Of a DNA stretch of 64,000 nt, positions 40,839 to 50,219 are shown piece after piece (position 1 is the first letter of the stretch; every line of letters begins with the position of its first letter). The notes beneath the pieces are model-generated. The model was given only the letters and a program-made list of their open reading frames with translations. It was not told the DNA's origin and made no database searches. The DNA is from Cutibacterium porci (GTDB lineage Bacteria; Actinomycetota; Actinomycetes; Propionibacteriales; Propionibacteriaceae): positions 124,001 through 188,000 of the forward strand of contig NZ_VUMG01000004.1 in NCBI RefSeq assembly GCF_009696315.1. Direction: 5' to 3'. Made by a program: the position numbers and the translations under genes.

Positions 40839-41765
40839 ATGATAATCACGCTCAACGACACATCCGCATCGAAGATCGGTGCGGCCATTGTCGAGGCTCG
40901 TCGCACCGTCGGCTCCGGGTCTGGGCTGGTCCATACTCTCATTTGTATTTGCGATTCCTCCCACTTCGATGCCGCCTTTGACGCCGCCAGGGATGCCGCC
41001 CGGCAGCATCCGTCACGCCTTCTCATGGTGGTGATGACGCGTTCCCGCAAGGACAAGCTCGACGCCGAGGTGCACGCCGGTGAAGGCACCCCTGGGGATG
41101 TCATCGTGCTGCGGTTTTCCGGAGCGATGGCGAATCACCCCGCATCGGTCATCCTCCCCTTACTTCTGCCTGACTCCCCCGTCATCGCGTGGTGGCCATA
41201 TTCCGGGCCTGCCGACCTCGCCACTGATCCCATTGGGGCCCTGGCAGACCGTCGCATCACGGATTCGGCAGCAGACAACGACCCCTGCAAAGCTCTCGTA
41301 CGCCGGGCGACCCACCTCACCGAGGGCGACTCTGACCTGTGTTGGGCCCGGACGACTGGCTGGAGGGCGCTAGCGGCAGCCGCTTTGGACCAGCACCCAG
41401 CAACCGTCAAGTCCGCGAGGGTGGAGTCGGCCGCCAATAATGCACCGGCAATGCTGCTGACGGCGTGGCTGAGATTGTGTCTTCGCGTTCCGGTTGACCG
41501 GGTAACAACCGATGCACCCGGAATCTCTGCGATCGTCATGTCAACCCCAGGTGGCGACATCGAGATTCGCCGGCGCAGTGGCAGATATGCCGTCTACCGG
41601 ATTCCGGGAGAACCAGCGCGCGGAGTGGCCCTGGATCGCCGCAACGTACAGATGCTGATCGGTGAAGAGCTTCGTCGGCTCGACTCTGACAAAATCTTCA
41701 CCGCTGTCATGGCTGAAATCCATGATGAGGGCATCGCAACGACACGTGATGAGGATCAGTCATGA
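40839..41765 (+). CDS. opcA: OpcA, glucose-6-phosphate dehydrogenase assembly protein
   Basis: 308 residues; OpcA activates or assembles Zwf. Family stretches: the RLLMVVMTRSRK strand, the middle LPLLLPDSPVIAWWPYSGPADLATDPIGALADRRITDS, and the C-terminal LIGEELRRLDSDKIFTAVM. It begins 9 bases after zwf with GAGGAATC before the ATG, and its stop overlaps pgl by ATGA, so it sits in a tight operon. Confidence 0.9.
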   Translation: MIITLNDTSASKIGAAIVEARRTVGSGSGLVHTLICICDSSHFDAAFDAARDAARQHPSRLLMVVMTRSRKDKLDAEVHAGEGTPGDVIVLRFSGAMANHPASVILPLLLPDSPVIAWWPYSGPADLATDPIGALADRRITDSAADNDPCKALVRRATHLTEGDSDLCWARTTGWRALAAAALDQHPATVKSARVESAANNAPAMLLTAWLRLCLRVPVDRVTTDAPGISAIVMSTPGGDIEIRRRSGRYAVYRIPGEPARGVALDRRNVQMLIGEELRRLDSDKIFTAVMAEIHDEGIATTRDEDQS

Positions 41766-42496
41766 CCAACCGACGTCTCATGCGGTACCAATCCGTCCAG
41801 GGTCTGGCCGAAGGGGTCGCTCACCGCTTGGTCCAGATGATCGTCAGAATCCAGGCTGCACAAGAGCGTATTGACCTGTGTCTGACCGGCGGGAGAATCG
41901 CCAATATTGTATATGCCGCGATGGGTGACGTTCCTGAATGCAGCAATATTCGTCCTAACCAGCTACATGTTTGGTGGGGTGACGACCGATTCGTCCCCAC
42001 CGGTCATCCTGACCGCAATTCCCTGCAAGCCTTGCCACTGTTGTCAGCAGCCCTCCGACTGGATCCCTCCACAACCCACGTCATGCCCGCCGCCGACGGC
42101 AAGGCCGACCCCGACGAGGCCGCATATTCCTATGCCCAGGAGCTTGGCGACGTCGTCTTCGACATTTGCTTGCTCGGGATGGGGGCCGACGGCCACGTCG
42201 CATCACTTTTCCCAGGCCATCCGTCTTTTAACCCAACAACTGCCGCACTGGCCGTTGGAGTTACCGATGCCCCCAAGCCTCCGCCAGATCGCCTTTCAGT
42301 GACGATGCCCGTCATCAACCGCTCGAAGCGAGTCTGGTTCCTTGTCAGCGGTTCCGAAAAAGCTGAGGCCGTCCAGAAAGTGTTCGCTGGAGACGAATCC
42401 CTGCCAGCGACCTGGGCCAGCGGCACTATCGAAACGAGTTGGATGGTCGACCAGGACGCTTCGATCGGTCTGCCACGGTACAACTGCTCGTTGTGA
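41762..42496 (+). CDS. pgl: 6-Phosphogluconolactonase (DevB/NagB-fold)
   Basis: 244 residues. NagB/DevB fold with IDLCLTGGRIANIVYAAM, HVWWGDDRFVPTGHPDRNS, the catalytic-region DICLLGMGADGHVASLFPGHP, and VTMPVINRSKRVWFLVSGSEKAE. Second step of the oxidative pentose phosphate branch. It overlaps opcA by 4 bases. A structurally unrelated beta-propeller lactonase is encoded at 1647-2723. Confidence 0.92.
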   Translation: MTNRRLMRYQSVQGLAEGVAHRLVQMIVRIQAAQERIDLCLTGGRIANIVYAAMGDVPECSNIRPNQLHVWWGDDRFVPTGHPDRNSLQALPLLSAALRLDPSTTHVMPAADGKADPDEAAYSYAQELGDVVFDICLLGMGADGHVASLFPGHPSFNPTTAALAVGVTDAPKPPPDRLSVTMPVINRSKRVWFLVSGSEKAEAVQKVFAGDESLPATWASGTIETSWMVDQDASIGLPRYNCSL

Positions 42497-42661
42497 AACG
42501 GCGCGGGCATGGCGGCGCCGAACACTTATGGTTGTCCGCTGTGCGGCACGCGATTTCACAGGCTGGGCAGACGACCAGGCAGCAGTCCACGTCAGCAGAT
42601 CGCGCATCCGCCACCGACAATGTATATGACGTATCAATTATCGTAACGAGGACTAGCTACT

Positions 42662-43165
42662 ATGGCTGCTATGGACTCTCAACCATCGCCGCGCTCCACG
42701 ACAGTGCGCGACTGGGTCGGTTTGGCGGCCCGGATCATCCTCGGCGGCACCCTGCTCGTTGCAGGGATCATCAAAGCCACCGACATAGACTCCGCCATTT
42801 GGTCGGTACGGACGTATCAGATCATTCCATGGAACCTCGCCCCCATCGTCGGTTGGACGATGCCGATTCTCGAGATCATCGTCGGGCTACTACTCATCTT
42901 TGGCATCGCGACGCGATGGTCCGGTCTTCTCGGCACCCTCGCTATGGTCGTCTTTATCGCCGCAATCGCATCAGCGTGGGCACGCCATATCTCGCTGGAC
43001 TGCGGCTGCTTTGGCGACGGTGGCCCGGTAGATCAGGCGTGGCCAGAGACCGTGCGTAGCTACATTCTCGACATGCTGCGTGATCTTGGTCTTGCCTTAT
43101 GCGGAATATGGCTTGTGATCCGACCCCGCTCGGCGCTTTCCGTAGACCGCTGGATAGTCAGATAA
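42662..43165 (+). CDS. DoxX/MauE-like membrane redox protein
   Basis: 167 residues, four helices, MauE type: LAARIILGGTLLVAGIIKATD, MPILEIIVGLLLIFG and the loop ARHISLDCGCFGDGGPVDQ with a Cys-Gly-Cys pair. MauE-like proteins handle electrons for extracytoplasmic disulfide chemistry, and a DsbA-like gene follows 85 bases downstream, suggesting a pair replacing DsbB/VKOR. The 165 bp upstream, after pgl, hold no supported gene; the ribosome site is weak. Confidence 0.8.
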   Translation: MAAMDSQPSPRSTTVRDWVGLAARIILGGTLLVAGIIKATDIDSAIWSVRTYQIIPWNLAPIVGWTMPILEIIVGLLLIFGIATRWSGLLGTLAMVVFIAAIASAWARHISLDCGCFGDGGPVDQAWPETVRSYILDMLRDLGLALCGIWLVIRPRSALSVDRWIVR

Positions 43166-43209
43166 GGCATAGAGACTCGGTCGGACCACGCGCCCGACCG
43201 GCTACCATC

Positions 43210-43222
43210 ATGTGTGACACAT
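43210..43222. promoter_or_regulatory. Palindrome upstream of the DsbA-like gene
   Basis: ATGTGT-G-ACACAT, perfect 13-nt palindrome 29 bases before the ATG. A second inverted pair CGGTCGG / CCGACCG lies at about 43174-43199 after the MauE-like stop and may be a terminator. Confidence 0.35.
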
Positions 43223-43250
43223 CATCTATAACACAAGGAAACATGAACTG

Positions 43251-44048
43251 ATGGCTGACAAAAAAACAACTGCAACCACGTCTAAACGGGCTGCTCTGCG
43301 CGCCCAACAAGAGGCTCAGGAATTAGCTAAGAAGCGCCGTCGAATCATCGGCGTCGTCGCAGGCGTCGTTGTCATCGCACTGGTGGTCGTCGCCGTCATC
43401 GTCGGGCTAAACCACAAATCCGACGACACACCCACCAGCGGCCAGATCACACCACCGTCAGCCACGAAAGACGGCGTGTACACCATCAATCCCGACAAGG
43501 TGAAGGACGGGGCCATCACCGTCACAGTATTCCAAGATTACCAGTGCCCCATATGCAAAGATGCTGAAAATGCGTTGGGTAAACAGCTCAACCAGTTATC
43601 AACTGATGGCAAAATCAAGTTGGAGTACCACACACTGACGTTCTTGGATAACAACTTGCGTAATGACGCTTCCACTCGCGCCGCGATGGCCGCTGCTGCC
43701 GCCGATTCTGTGGGTAAGCTCGAGGCTTACCACGACGTCATTTACCGCCACCAGCCTCAGAGAGAGGGCGAGGGCTACACCGACGATCAGCTGCGCAAGG
43801 ACTTCGCTTCCGAAGCTGGAATCACGGGCTCAGACCTGACCAAGTTCCAGCGCATCTACGACAACAAACAGACCGAACAGTTCGTCAAGAACAGCAACGA
43901 CAAGGGGCTGCAGGAATTGCAGAAATTCGGTAGTGCCGGCACCCCAACCTTTTTGATTAACGGAAAACCGTGGAATAGCTGGAACGCCTTCGTCCAGTCT
44001 CCCCCTTCCGCCGACCAACTGCTCCAGGCCATCAAGGCCGTCAACTGA
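43251..44048 (+). CDS. Membrane-anchored DsbA-family thiol oxidoreductase
   Basis: 265 residues. Basic cytoplasmic N-terminus (1-30), one helix (about 32-52), then an extracytoplasmic thioredoxin fold with active site CPIC (about residues 99-102 in VFQDYQCPICKDAE), a helical insertion, and cis-Pro motif GTPTFLINGK. It introduces or isomerises disulfides in secreted proteins and probably works with the MauE-like protein upstream. AAGGAAAC precedes the ATG. Confidence 0.88.
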   Translation: MADKKTTATTSKRAALRAQQEAQELAKKRRRIIGVVAGVVVIALVVVAVIVGLNHKSDDTPTSGQITPPSATKDGVYTINPDKVKDGAITVTVFQDYQCPICKDAENALGKQLNQLSTDGKIKLEYHTLTFLDNNLRNDASTRAAMAAAAADSVGKLEAYHDVIYRHQPQREGEGYTDDQLRKDFASEAGITGSDLTKFQRIYDNKQTEQFVKNSNDKGLQELQKFGSAGTPTFLINGKPWNSWNAFVQSPPSADQLLQAIKAVN

Positions 44049-44067
44049 CAGCGGGGCGTCGACGACC

Positions 44068-44114
44068 CATAGCGGCGAGGAGCCCTGGCATACTGCGGCC
44101 CCCTCGCCGCTATG
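44068..44114 (+). terminator. 13-bp inverted repeat after the DsbA-like gene
   Basis: CATAGCGGCGAGG / CCTCGCCGCTATG, perfect 13-bp stem with a 21-nt loop, 20 bases after the stop. No T-run. Either the 3' end of the DsbA transcript or part of a valS leader. Confidence 0.5.
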
Positions 44115-44117
44115 ATC

Positions 44118-44147
44118 CCAGACGACTGGCGAACGCCGTTCGTCTGG
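44118..44147 (+). promoter_or_regulatory. Second hairpin in the valS leader
   Basis: CCAGACGA / TCGTCTGG, perfect 8-bp stem around a 14-nt loop that can itself fold, 35 bases before the valS ATG. Two consecutive stems ahead of a tRNA-synthetase gene suggest attenuation, but I see no T-box sequence. Confidence 0.35.
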
Positions 44148-44181
44148 TGACCTGTCCGAGTCGAACACTAGAGTTTGGAAT

Positions 44182-46794
44182 ATGACCTCACAGACCTCTG
44201 TCCCCTCATCCGCCACGCCTCCGACGCGCGGTGTCGTACCCGATAAGCCGGCCCTGGAGGGCCTGGAGGAAAAGTGGGGCACAGTGTGGGAGGACGAGCA
44301 GCTCTACGCGTTCGACGCCACATCGGTTGATTCGCGCGAGCAGGTGTTTTCTATCGACACCCCGCCGCCCACTGTCTCCGGCCACCTGCACCCTGGACAC
44401 GTCTTCTCTTACACCCATACCGACACCGTCGCGCGGTATCAGCGGATGCGCGGCAAGAAGGTTTTTTATCCGATGGGCTGGGATGACAACGGCCTACCAA
44501 CTGAGCGGCGCGTCCAGAATTACTACGGCGTACGCTGTGATCCTTCGTTGCCCTACGATCCCGACTTCACCCCGCCGAGTAAACCCGATCCCAAACGTCA
44601 GGTGCCGATTAGCCGCCGCAACTTCGTTGAGCTGTGCGTCGAGCTGACCACCGTCGACGAGAAAGCATTCCAAGACCTATGGCGTTCTGTTGGGCTGTCT
44701 GTGGACTGGAACCAGCTCTACACGACGATCTCGCCGGAGTCGCAGCGCATTGCCCAGTTGGCCTTTCTTCGTAACTATGCCCGCGGCGAGGCATACCTGT
44801 CTGACGCGCCCACCCTGTGGGACGTCACCTTCTCTACTGCGGTAGCCCAGGCAGAGCTTGAGGCCCGCGACTACCCTGGCGCCTACCACCGCCTCGGTTT
44901 CCATCGCCCCGACGGCCAGGACGTCTTCATCGAGACCACCCGCCCGGAGCTGCTGGCCGCCTGCTGTGCCCTCATCGCGCACCCCGACGACGAGCGCTAC
45001 CAGCACCTGTTCGGCACCACCGTCATCACTCCGCTATACGGCGTCGAGGTGCCAGTGCTAGCTCACCCGGCTGCCGAGATGGACAAGGGCGCTGGTATCG
45101 CTATGTGCTGTACTTTCGGCGACCTCACCGACGTCGCATGGTGGCGTGAATTGCAGCTGCCCACCCGGACCATTATCGGTCGCGACGGACGGATCCTCTC
45201 TGATACCCCACAGTGGATTGTGGATGCCGGATCCGCCGAAAAATACGAAGAGATCGCAGGTAAGACCACCTTCACCGCCCGCAAACTCGTCGTTGAGGCC
45301 CTCATAGCCTCCGGCGAGATGGACGGCGATCCCAAGCCCACCGAGCGCAAGGCTAACTTCTATGAGAAGGGCGATAAGCCGCTAGAGATTATTGGAACGC
45401 GGCAGTGGTATATCCGCAATGGTGGTCGTGACGCAGAGTTGCGCAGTGCGCTGCTCAAGCGCGGCCAGGAACTCGAGTGGGTTCCTGAGCATATGCGGCA
45501 TCGCTACGAAAACTGGGTTGAGGGGCTCAACGGCGACTGGCTCATCAGTCGTCAGCGCTTCTTCGGCGTCCCCTTCCCGGTGTGGTATCCGCTCGACGCC
45601 GATGGAGAACCGGACTATGACCACCCGCTGCTACCCGACGAATCCGCTCTCCCGGTGGATCCGGCATCCCAGACGCCTCCTGGATACCAGGAGTCCCAGC
45701 GCGGAATCTCCGGCGGATTTATTGGAGACCCTGACGTCATGGACACCTGGGCCACGTCCTCTCTGACTCCCCAGATTGTCACCGGCTGGGAGCGCGACGC
45801 GGACTTGTTCGCCAAGACCTTCCCCATGGACTTTGCACCCGAGGCTCACGACATCATCCGTACCTGGGTGTTTTCCCGCGTGGTGCGGGCACATCTGGAA
45901 AACGGCGTGCTGCCGTGGAAGCGAGCCGCAATTTCCGGGTTCGTCACCGACCCTGACCGCAAAAAGATGTCAAAGTCGAAGGGCAACACAGTTGTCCCGA
46001 CCGAAATCATTGATCAGTTCGGTGCCGACGCGGTGCGTTGGCGTGCCGCTATGGCCCGTCCGGGTATGGACTCCCCCTTTGACAAGGCTCAGATGAAGGT
46101 TGGCCGCCGCCTGGCTATGAAGATCCTCAACGCTTCGAAGTTCGTGCTTGGCTTTGGTGAAGGCGGTCAGCTCGCTGACATCATTAACCCGGCAGATTTG
46201 TCGATGCTCGCTGGGCTGCGTCAACTCATCATTGAGGCAACCAAGGCATTCGATAAGTTCAACTACACCGCTGCTCTGGAGGTCTGTGAGCAGTTCTTTT
46301 GGACCTTCTGTGACGATTACCTTGAGCTGGTCAAGGAGCGCGCGTACAACTCCGAGGGGGCTGACGATGCCGGCGCGCTAAGTGCCAGGACGGCATTACG
46401 TCTCGCCCTCGACGTCATGCTTCGACTGTTTGCGCCTTTCCTGCCCTTCGTCACCGAGGAGGTGTGGAGTTGGTGGAAGGATGGCTCTGTTCACACGTCG
46501 TGCTGGCCGATCGCAGACGAGGTTCCCGCCACCGGCGACGTCGATCTCATGACTGATGTCTCGGCTGCCTTGGTTGAGTTGCGTGGCGTGAAATCGACCC
46601 ATAAGGTTCCGATGCGCACCCCGATTTTGGTGGCCCACATCAGCGCACCGACACCAGTTATCACGAATCTCAAAGCCGTCGAGTCCGACTTAGCCAAGGT
46701 GTCAAAGACTGAACAGTTTGTGTGGTCTGAGGATGGGCAAACCTTGACTCTTGAGGCGACGTTGGGAGAGCCCCCAGCTAAAAAGAAGCGCTAA
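44182..46794 (+). CDS. valS: Valyl-tRNA synthetase, archaeal-type without C-terminal coiled coil
   Basis: 870 residues; charges tRNA-Val. HIGH motif as HLHPGH (about 72-77), editing domain with FIETTRPELLAACCALIAHP, KMSKS in DRKKMSKSKGN (about 595), and an anticodon-binding domain with LRLFAPFLPFVTEEVWSWW. The ending lacks the roughly 65-residue coiled-coil arm of ordinary bacterial ValS and stops at EPPAKKKR. The RRNFVELCVELTTVDEKAF insertion also matches the archaeal-like bacterial subgroup as I know it. Confidence 0.93.
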   Translation: MTSQTSVPSSATPPTRGVVPDKPALEGLEEKWGTVWEDEQLYAFDATSVDSREQVFSIDTPPPTVSGHLHPGHVFSYTHTDTVARYQRMRGKKVFYPMGWDDNGLPTERRVQNYYGVRCDPSLPYDPDFTPPSKPDPKRQVPISRRNFVELCVELTTVDEKAFQDLWRSVGLSVDWNQLYTTISPESQRIAQLAFLRNYARGEAYLSDAPTLWDVTFSTAVAQAELEARDYPGAYHRLGFHRPDGQDVFIETTRPELLAACCALIAHPDDERYQHLFGTTVITPLYGVEVPVLAHPAAEMDKGAGIAMCCTFGDLTDVAWWRELQLPTRTIIGRDGRILSDTPQWIVDAGSAEKYEEIAGKTTFTARKLVVEALIASGEMDGDPKPTERKANFYEKGDKPLEIIGTRQWYIRNGGRDAELRSALLKRGQELEWVPEHMRHRYENWVEGLNGDWLISRQRFFGVPFPVWYPLDADGEPDYDHPLLPDESALPVDPASQTPPGYQESQRGISGGFIGDPDVMDTWATSSLTPQIVTGWERDADLFAKTFPMDFAPEAHDIIRTWVFSRVVRAHLENGVLPWKRAAISGFVTDPDRKKMSKSKGNTVVPTEIIDQFGADAVRWRAAMARPGMDSPFDKAQMKVGRRLAMKILNASKFVLGFGEGGQLADIINPADLSMLAGLRQLIIEATKAFDKFNYTAALEVCEQFFWTFCDDYLELVKERAYNSEGADDAGALSARTALRLALDVMLRLFAPFLPFVTEEVWSWWKDGSVHTSCWPIADEVPATGDVDLMTDVSAALVELRGVKSTHKVPMRTPILVAHISAPTPVITNLKAVESDLAKVSKTEQFVWSEDGQTLTLEATLGEPPAKKKR

Positions 46795-46857
46795 GGGTTC
46801 TCGGGGTCAGCAGTATCAGCCGTGCTCCTACCCGCGAGCACGTCGTTGCTGTCGTCG

Positions 46858-46894
46858 GCACGCATGAGGGCGGTTTTCACGGCCTCATGCGTGC
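46858..46894. terminator. Terminator hairpin between convergent valS and tricorn genes
   Basis: GCACGCATGAGG / CCTCATGCGTGC, perfect 12-bp stem with a 13-nt loop that contains TTTT. It lies between the two converging stops and is likely bidirectional. Confidence 0.55.
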
Positions 46895-46907
46895 ACACGA
46901 CCCCGGC

Positions 46908-49900
46908 TCAGTCCTGCTTCGGCACGAACATCGGCCCCGGCAGCTCCGGCGGTGTGGCTGCCGGCGTGTGGTCGAGTTGACGCAGGCACTCAGCAATCGC
47001 AGCATCAAGCTGAACGTCGCGGTCAGACTCCCAATCCTCCGGAGACACGGTCACGACGATGTCAGGATCGACACCGTGATTCTCCACCCCCCAGCCGTAG
47101 CTGCCATACCAACCGGCGTAGCGCGGCTGGGTCACTGACGTGCCATCGACAAGGTCAAACCTGCCGTCGATGCCGATGACGCCGCCCCACGACCGTTCAC
47201 CAATGACCTTGGCGTATCCCATTGCTTGGGTAGCAGCTGCGACGATGTCACCGTCAGAGCCTGCCCACTGGTTGGTGACCATGACGATCGGTCCGCGCAC
47301 CGCATTCTGCGGATATGTGTCCGCTGTGGCATACCACCGGCTGTAGTCCCATCCGACGACTTTGCGGGCGAGCCTTTCGACGACGAGCTGCGAGGTGTGG
47401 CCACCATGGTTAAACCTCACGTCGGCAATGACGCCTTCGTGAGTCGTCGCCTGACCGATTTGACGGTGCAGCTCGGCCCAGCCATCGGAGACCATATCGG
47501 GTACGTGTAGGTAACCGAGTCGCCCGCCAGAATGCTCCTCGACGTAGCGGCGACGCGACGCCACCCAGTCGTGATACCGCAGCGGGGCCTCATCAGCCAT
47601 AGGCACGACAGCTACTCGACGCTCATCGTCGCCTCGACGCACCGTTAGCTCGACGACTCGTCCCGCTGATCCTTCCAAGAGTTCCCCAAGGCTGCCGTCG
47701 GCACCAACTCTTCGTCCATCCACTGCGACGATGACATCCCCATGAGTCACTGCAACCCCAGCAGCACGAAGCGGGGACCACGCACGCGGATCCGACGACT
47801 CGCCGGGAATGACTCGGACGACCTTGGCCCCGTCAGCTTCGCTGCTGATATCGGCACCTAGCAGGCCTGCGCGCATATCCGCGTCTCCGCTGGCTTCGGG
47901 TGCCGACACGTAGGAATGGGAGGTATTGAGCTCGGCAACAGTCTCCCAGAGAATGTCGCGCAGATCGTCAACGGTGTGGCACAGATCGACCAGAGGGCGG
48001 TATCGATTGAGGACGCCGTCCCAGTCGACACCATTCATGTCCTCGCGCCAATAGTGACTCGCCATCAAGCGCCCGTTTTCATCGAACATCTGACGCCACT
48101 CAGCGCGCGGATTGATCGTGCGGCGCAGTCGCGTCAGATCGACGTGAATGCATGCCGGATCATCGTCATCGACCTTGTGGGATGACGGAATGACGATGAC
48201 GTCGTCGCGATGCCGCACGACGAGACGCTCACCGTCACCTGAAACGGAGAAGGTGTCAACGCGTTCACACAATTTGTCGAGGTGACGTGCGGACAGGTTG
48301 TAGTGCCACAAGACGTCACTGGGCGCGTCACCCGTGACTCCAGCACGGGTAGCACCGAGTTCGCCACCGCGATCGGCCACCTCGATCCACACCACACCAT
48401 CCTTGACGGCTGCCAGATTCCGGTAGGAGCCCGACGGCACTGGGAATGGCACCATCCGCTCCTCGAACCCGTCGGCAGCAAGCTGGCAGACGACGTCAGA
48501 GGTGTCGTCGGCGTTGTCACTTCCGGCCTCTGTGGTGGCCTTAGCCTTAGCGTCTTGCACCTCGCTGACGCGCCATCCCTGGGAGGACGGGCCAAACGGG
48601 GATGATTCGGTTGCGCTGAGTGGGACCAGCCATGGACGCTGTGTGTGTCCGAAGGATAAATCAAACGTCTGACCGTCATAGTTTGGGTCAAAGGTGCGTG
48701 CTGACAGCATCACCAGATACTTGCCATCGGCGGTAAAGACCGGCGACGAATCGTCGAAGGCACCACGGGTGAGGGCAAATGACTCCCCCATCCCTTGCTC
48801 ATCCCAGCATCGGATCTGGCCGATCATGGCCTCGCCATGTGCCATCGGCGAACGCCACACCAAGTATCGGGAATCCGGTGACCACGTCAGTCCATTCGCC
48901 TCACCTTCGAGAGACTTTCCAACCTCACGAATGGCCCCGTTAGCAATAGTGACGATCAAGATACGACCGTCATGGCTAATGACGGCGACCTTGTTACCGT
49001 CGGGAGACGGTGCGCTGTGCAGTACACGACCGATCCGCCCCTGGGCAATACGGCGAACCTCGCCAGTGCCGTCGAGGTGAGCGACCTCAAGGCAATCGTC
49101 ACCATCGACGTCGCTAGCCCACACACCTTGGCCGGTCTGGCCAAGAACGCGCGGTTCACGAATGCGGACGCCATCGGCTGCCGAGAGGGCTCGCGCTGGG
49201 CCGGAGCGATGGGTAAGGAAATATGCGGCTCCTCGCCATTCGAGTAATGACCCGTCGCCGCCGTGATCAGAGATGATTGCTTCCAGACGGTCCGTAGGAT
49301 CCAGCGGTACCCGCGGCGGGGCTCCGATACCGAGGTCGACGTCGAGACGCTGCGGCTCTGCGTCGAGGCCAGCCATCGTCCACAGCGCACCGTGGGCGTG
49401 GTAGACGATCGTTGCACCGTCAGTGCGTGGATCGCGGACATAACCCTCAGCCTCACTGTGACGGGTGTGTTGACGCAGGTCGTGCCCAGCTGAGTCAACA
49501 GACCATATCTGCGCCTGAGCCTGTGGGCTATCATCGTCGCTCATATCAGACGTGAACATGAGACGACCGTCAATCCAGCCGACGCTGTAGCGTCCGGCTG
49601 ACGCGAATCGATCGTCGTTGCCATCACGCAGCAGGCGCACGAAGTGATCTGCCCCAGCTGGTCGCAGCCAAATCTGCGCGGCTGTTCCTCCGCGGTATCT
49701 CTTCCACCGCGAGCAGTCGCCAGAATTGGGGGTGACAACAGCGACGGCTCCGTCTGGCGTCACGGCCAAGTCCATCCCCGGCCCATATTCAAGACGCTCG
49801 ATGTGACCGTCGAGAGACACCGTGTACAACCACGTCAAGCCAATATCGTTGGTTTGGTGTGGGGACGAAAACACCACGTGTTCGTCGTCCTGCCAACCGA

Positions 49901-50174
49901 CGACAGCATTCTTTGCCGCTCCTAACCACGTGAGTCGACGCTGATCCCCGGTAGCCACGTCAATGACACATACTTCCGGTCGCTGACCTCGGTAGGAGGT
50001 CCATGCAATCTTGGTGCCATTGGGACTAAAACGAGGATTGCGAACCATGACATGATCGTTGCTGAGACGACTCGCCCGTCCTCCAGTGACGGGAACCAAC
50101 CACACGTCGTCGTCAGCGGTGAACACCACGAGGTCGCCGTGGACATCGGGGTATCGCAGGTATCCAGTTGCCAT
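46908..50174 (-). CDS. Tricorn-like protease (S41 family)
   Basis: 1088 residues, cytosolic. N-terminal six-bladed propeller (MATGYLRYPDVHGDLVVFTADDDVWLVPVTGG to about 300), a second seven-bladed propeller (about 320-640), a PDZ domain (about 760-850: GVAVTHGDVIVAVDGRRV) and the core protease with MVTNQWAGSDGDIVAAA (nucleophile Ser in WAGSDGD) and the C-terminal VENHGVDPDIVV. Tricorn degrades peptides released by the proteasome or Clp in archaea and some actinobacteria; clpX-clpP2-clpP1 lie next door. ATG 50174 is chosen over 50201 by family start. Confidence 0.9.
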   Translation of the reverse strand: MATGYLRYPDVHGDLVVFTADDDVWLVPVTGGRASRLSNDHVMVRNPRFSPNGTKIAWTSYRGQRPEVCVIDVATGDQRRLTWLGAAKNAVVGWQDDEHVVFSSPHQTNDIGLTWLYTVSLDGHIERLEYGPGMDLAVTPDGAVAVVTPNSGDCSRWKRYRGGTAAQIWLRPAGADHFVRLLRDGNDDRFASAGRYSVGWIDGRLMFTSDMSDDDSPQAQAQIWSVDSAGHDLRQHTRHSEAEGYVRDPRTDGATIVYHAHGALWTMAGLDAEPQRLDVDLGIGAPPRVPLDPTDRLEAIISDHGGDGSLLEWRGAAYFLTHRSGPARALSAADGVRIREPRVLGQTGQGVWASDVDGDDCLEVAHLDGTGEVRRIAQGRIGRVLHSAPSPDGNKVAVISHDGRILIVTIANGAIREVGKSLEGEANGLTWSPDSRYLVWRSPMAHGEAMIGQIRCWDEQGMGESFALTRGAFDDSSPVFTADGKYLVMLSARTFDPNYDGQTFDLSFGHTQRPWLVPLSATESSPFGPSSQGWRVSEVQDAKAKATTEAGSDNADDTSDVVCQLAADGFEERMVPFPVPSGSYRNLAAVKDGVVWIEVADRGGELGATRAGVTGDAPSDVLWHYNLSARHLDKLCERVDTFSVSGDGERLVVRHRDDVIVIPSSHKVDDDDPACIHVDLTRLRRTINPRAEWRQMFDENGRLMASHYWREDMNGVDWDGVLNRYRPLVDLCHTVDDLRDILWETVAELNTSHSYVSAPEASGDADMRAGLLGADISSEADGAKVVRVIPGESSDPRAWSPLRAAGVAVTHGDVIVAVDGRRVGADGSLGELLEGSAGRVVELTVRRGDDERRVAVVPMADEAPLRYHDWVASRRRYVEEHSGGRLGYLHVPDMVSDGWAELHRQIGQATTHEGVIADVRFNHGGHTSQLVVERLARKVVGWDYSRWYATADTYPQNAVRGPIVMVTNQWAGSDGDIVAAATQAMGYAKVIGERSWGGVIGIDGRFDLVDGTSVTQPRYAGWYGSYGWGVENHGVDPDIVVTVSPEDWESDRDVQLDAAIAECLRQLDHTPAATPPELPGPMFVPKQD

Positions 50175-50219
50175 GGCTGCCAGGGTACCGTCTGTCAACA
50201 AAACGCACAGGAGGAGCGC

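Noticed and set aside
42509-42646. 45-codon frame with a CPLC motif between pgl and the MauE-like gene
   Set aside because: Only one CxxC, no ribosome site, and it does not resemble a known small zinc protein.
44041-44181. T-box riboswitch upstream of valS
   Set aside because: Hairpins are present but no T-box consensus or Val specifier bulge could be found.
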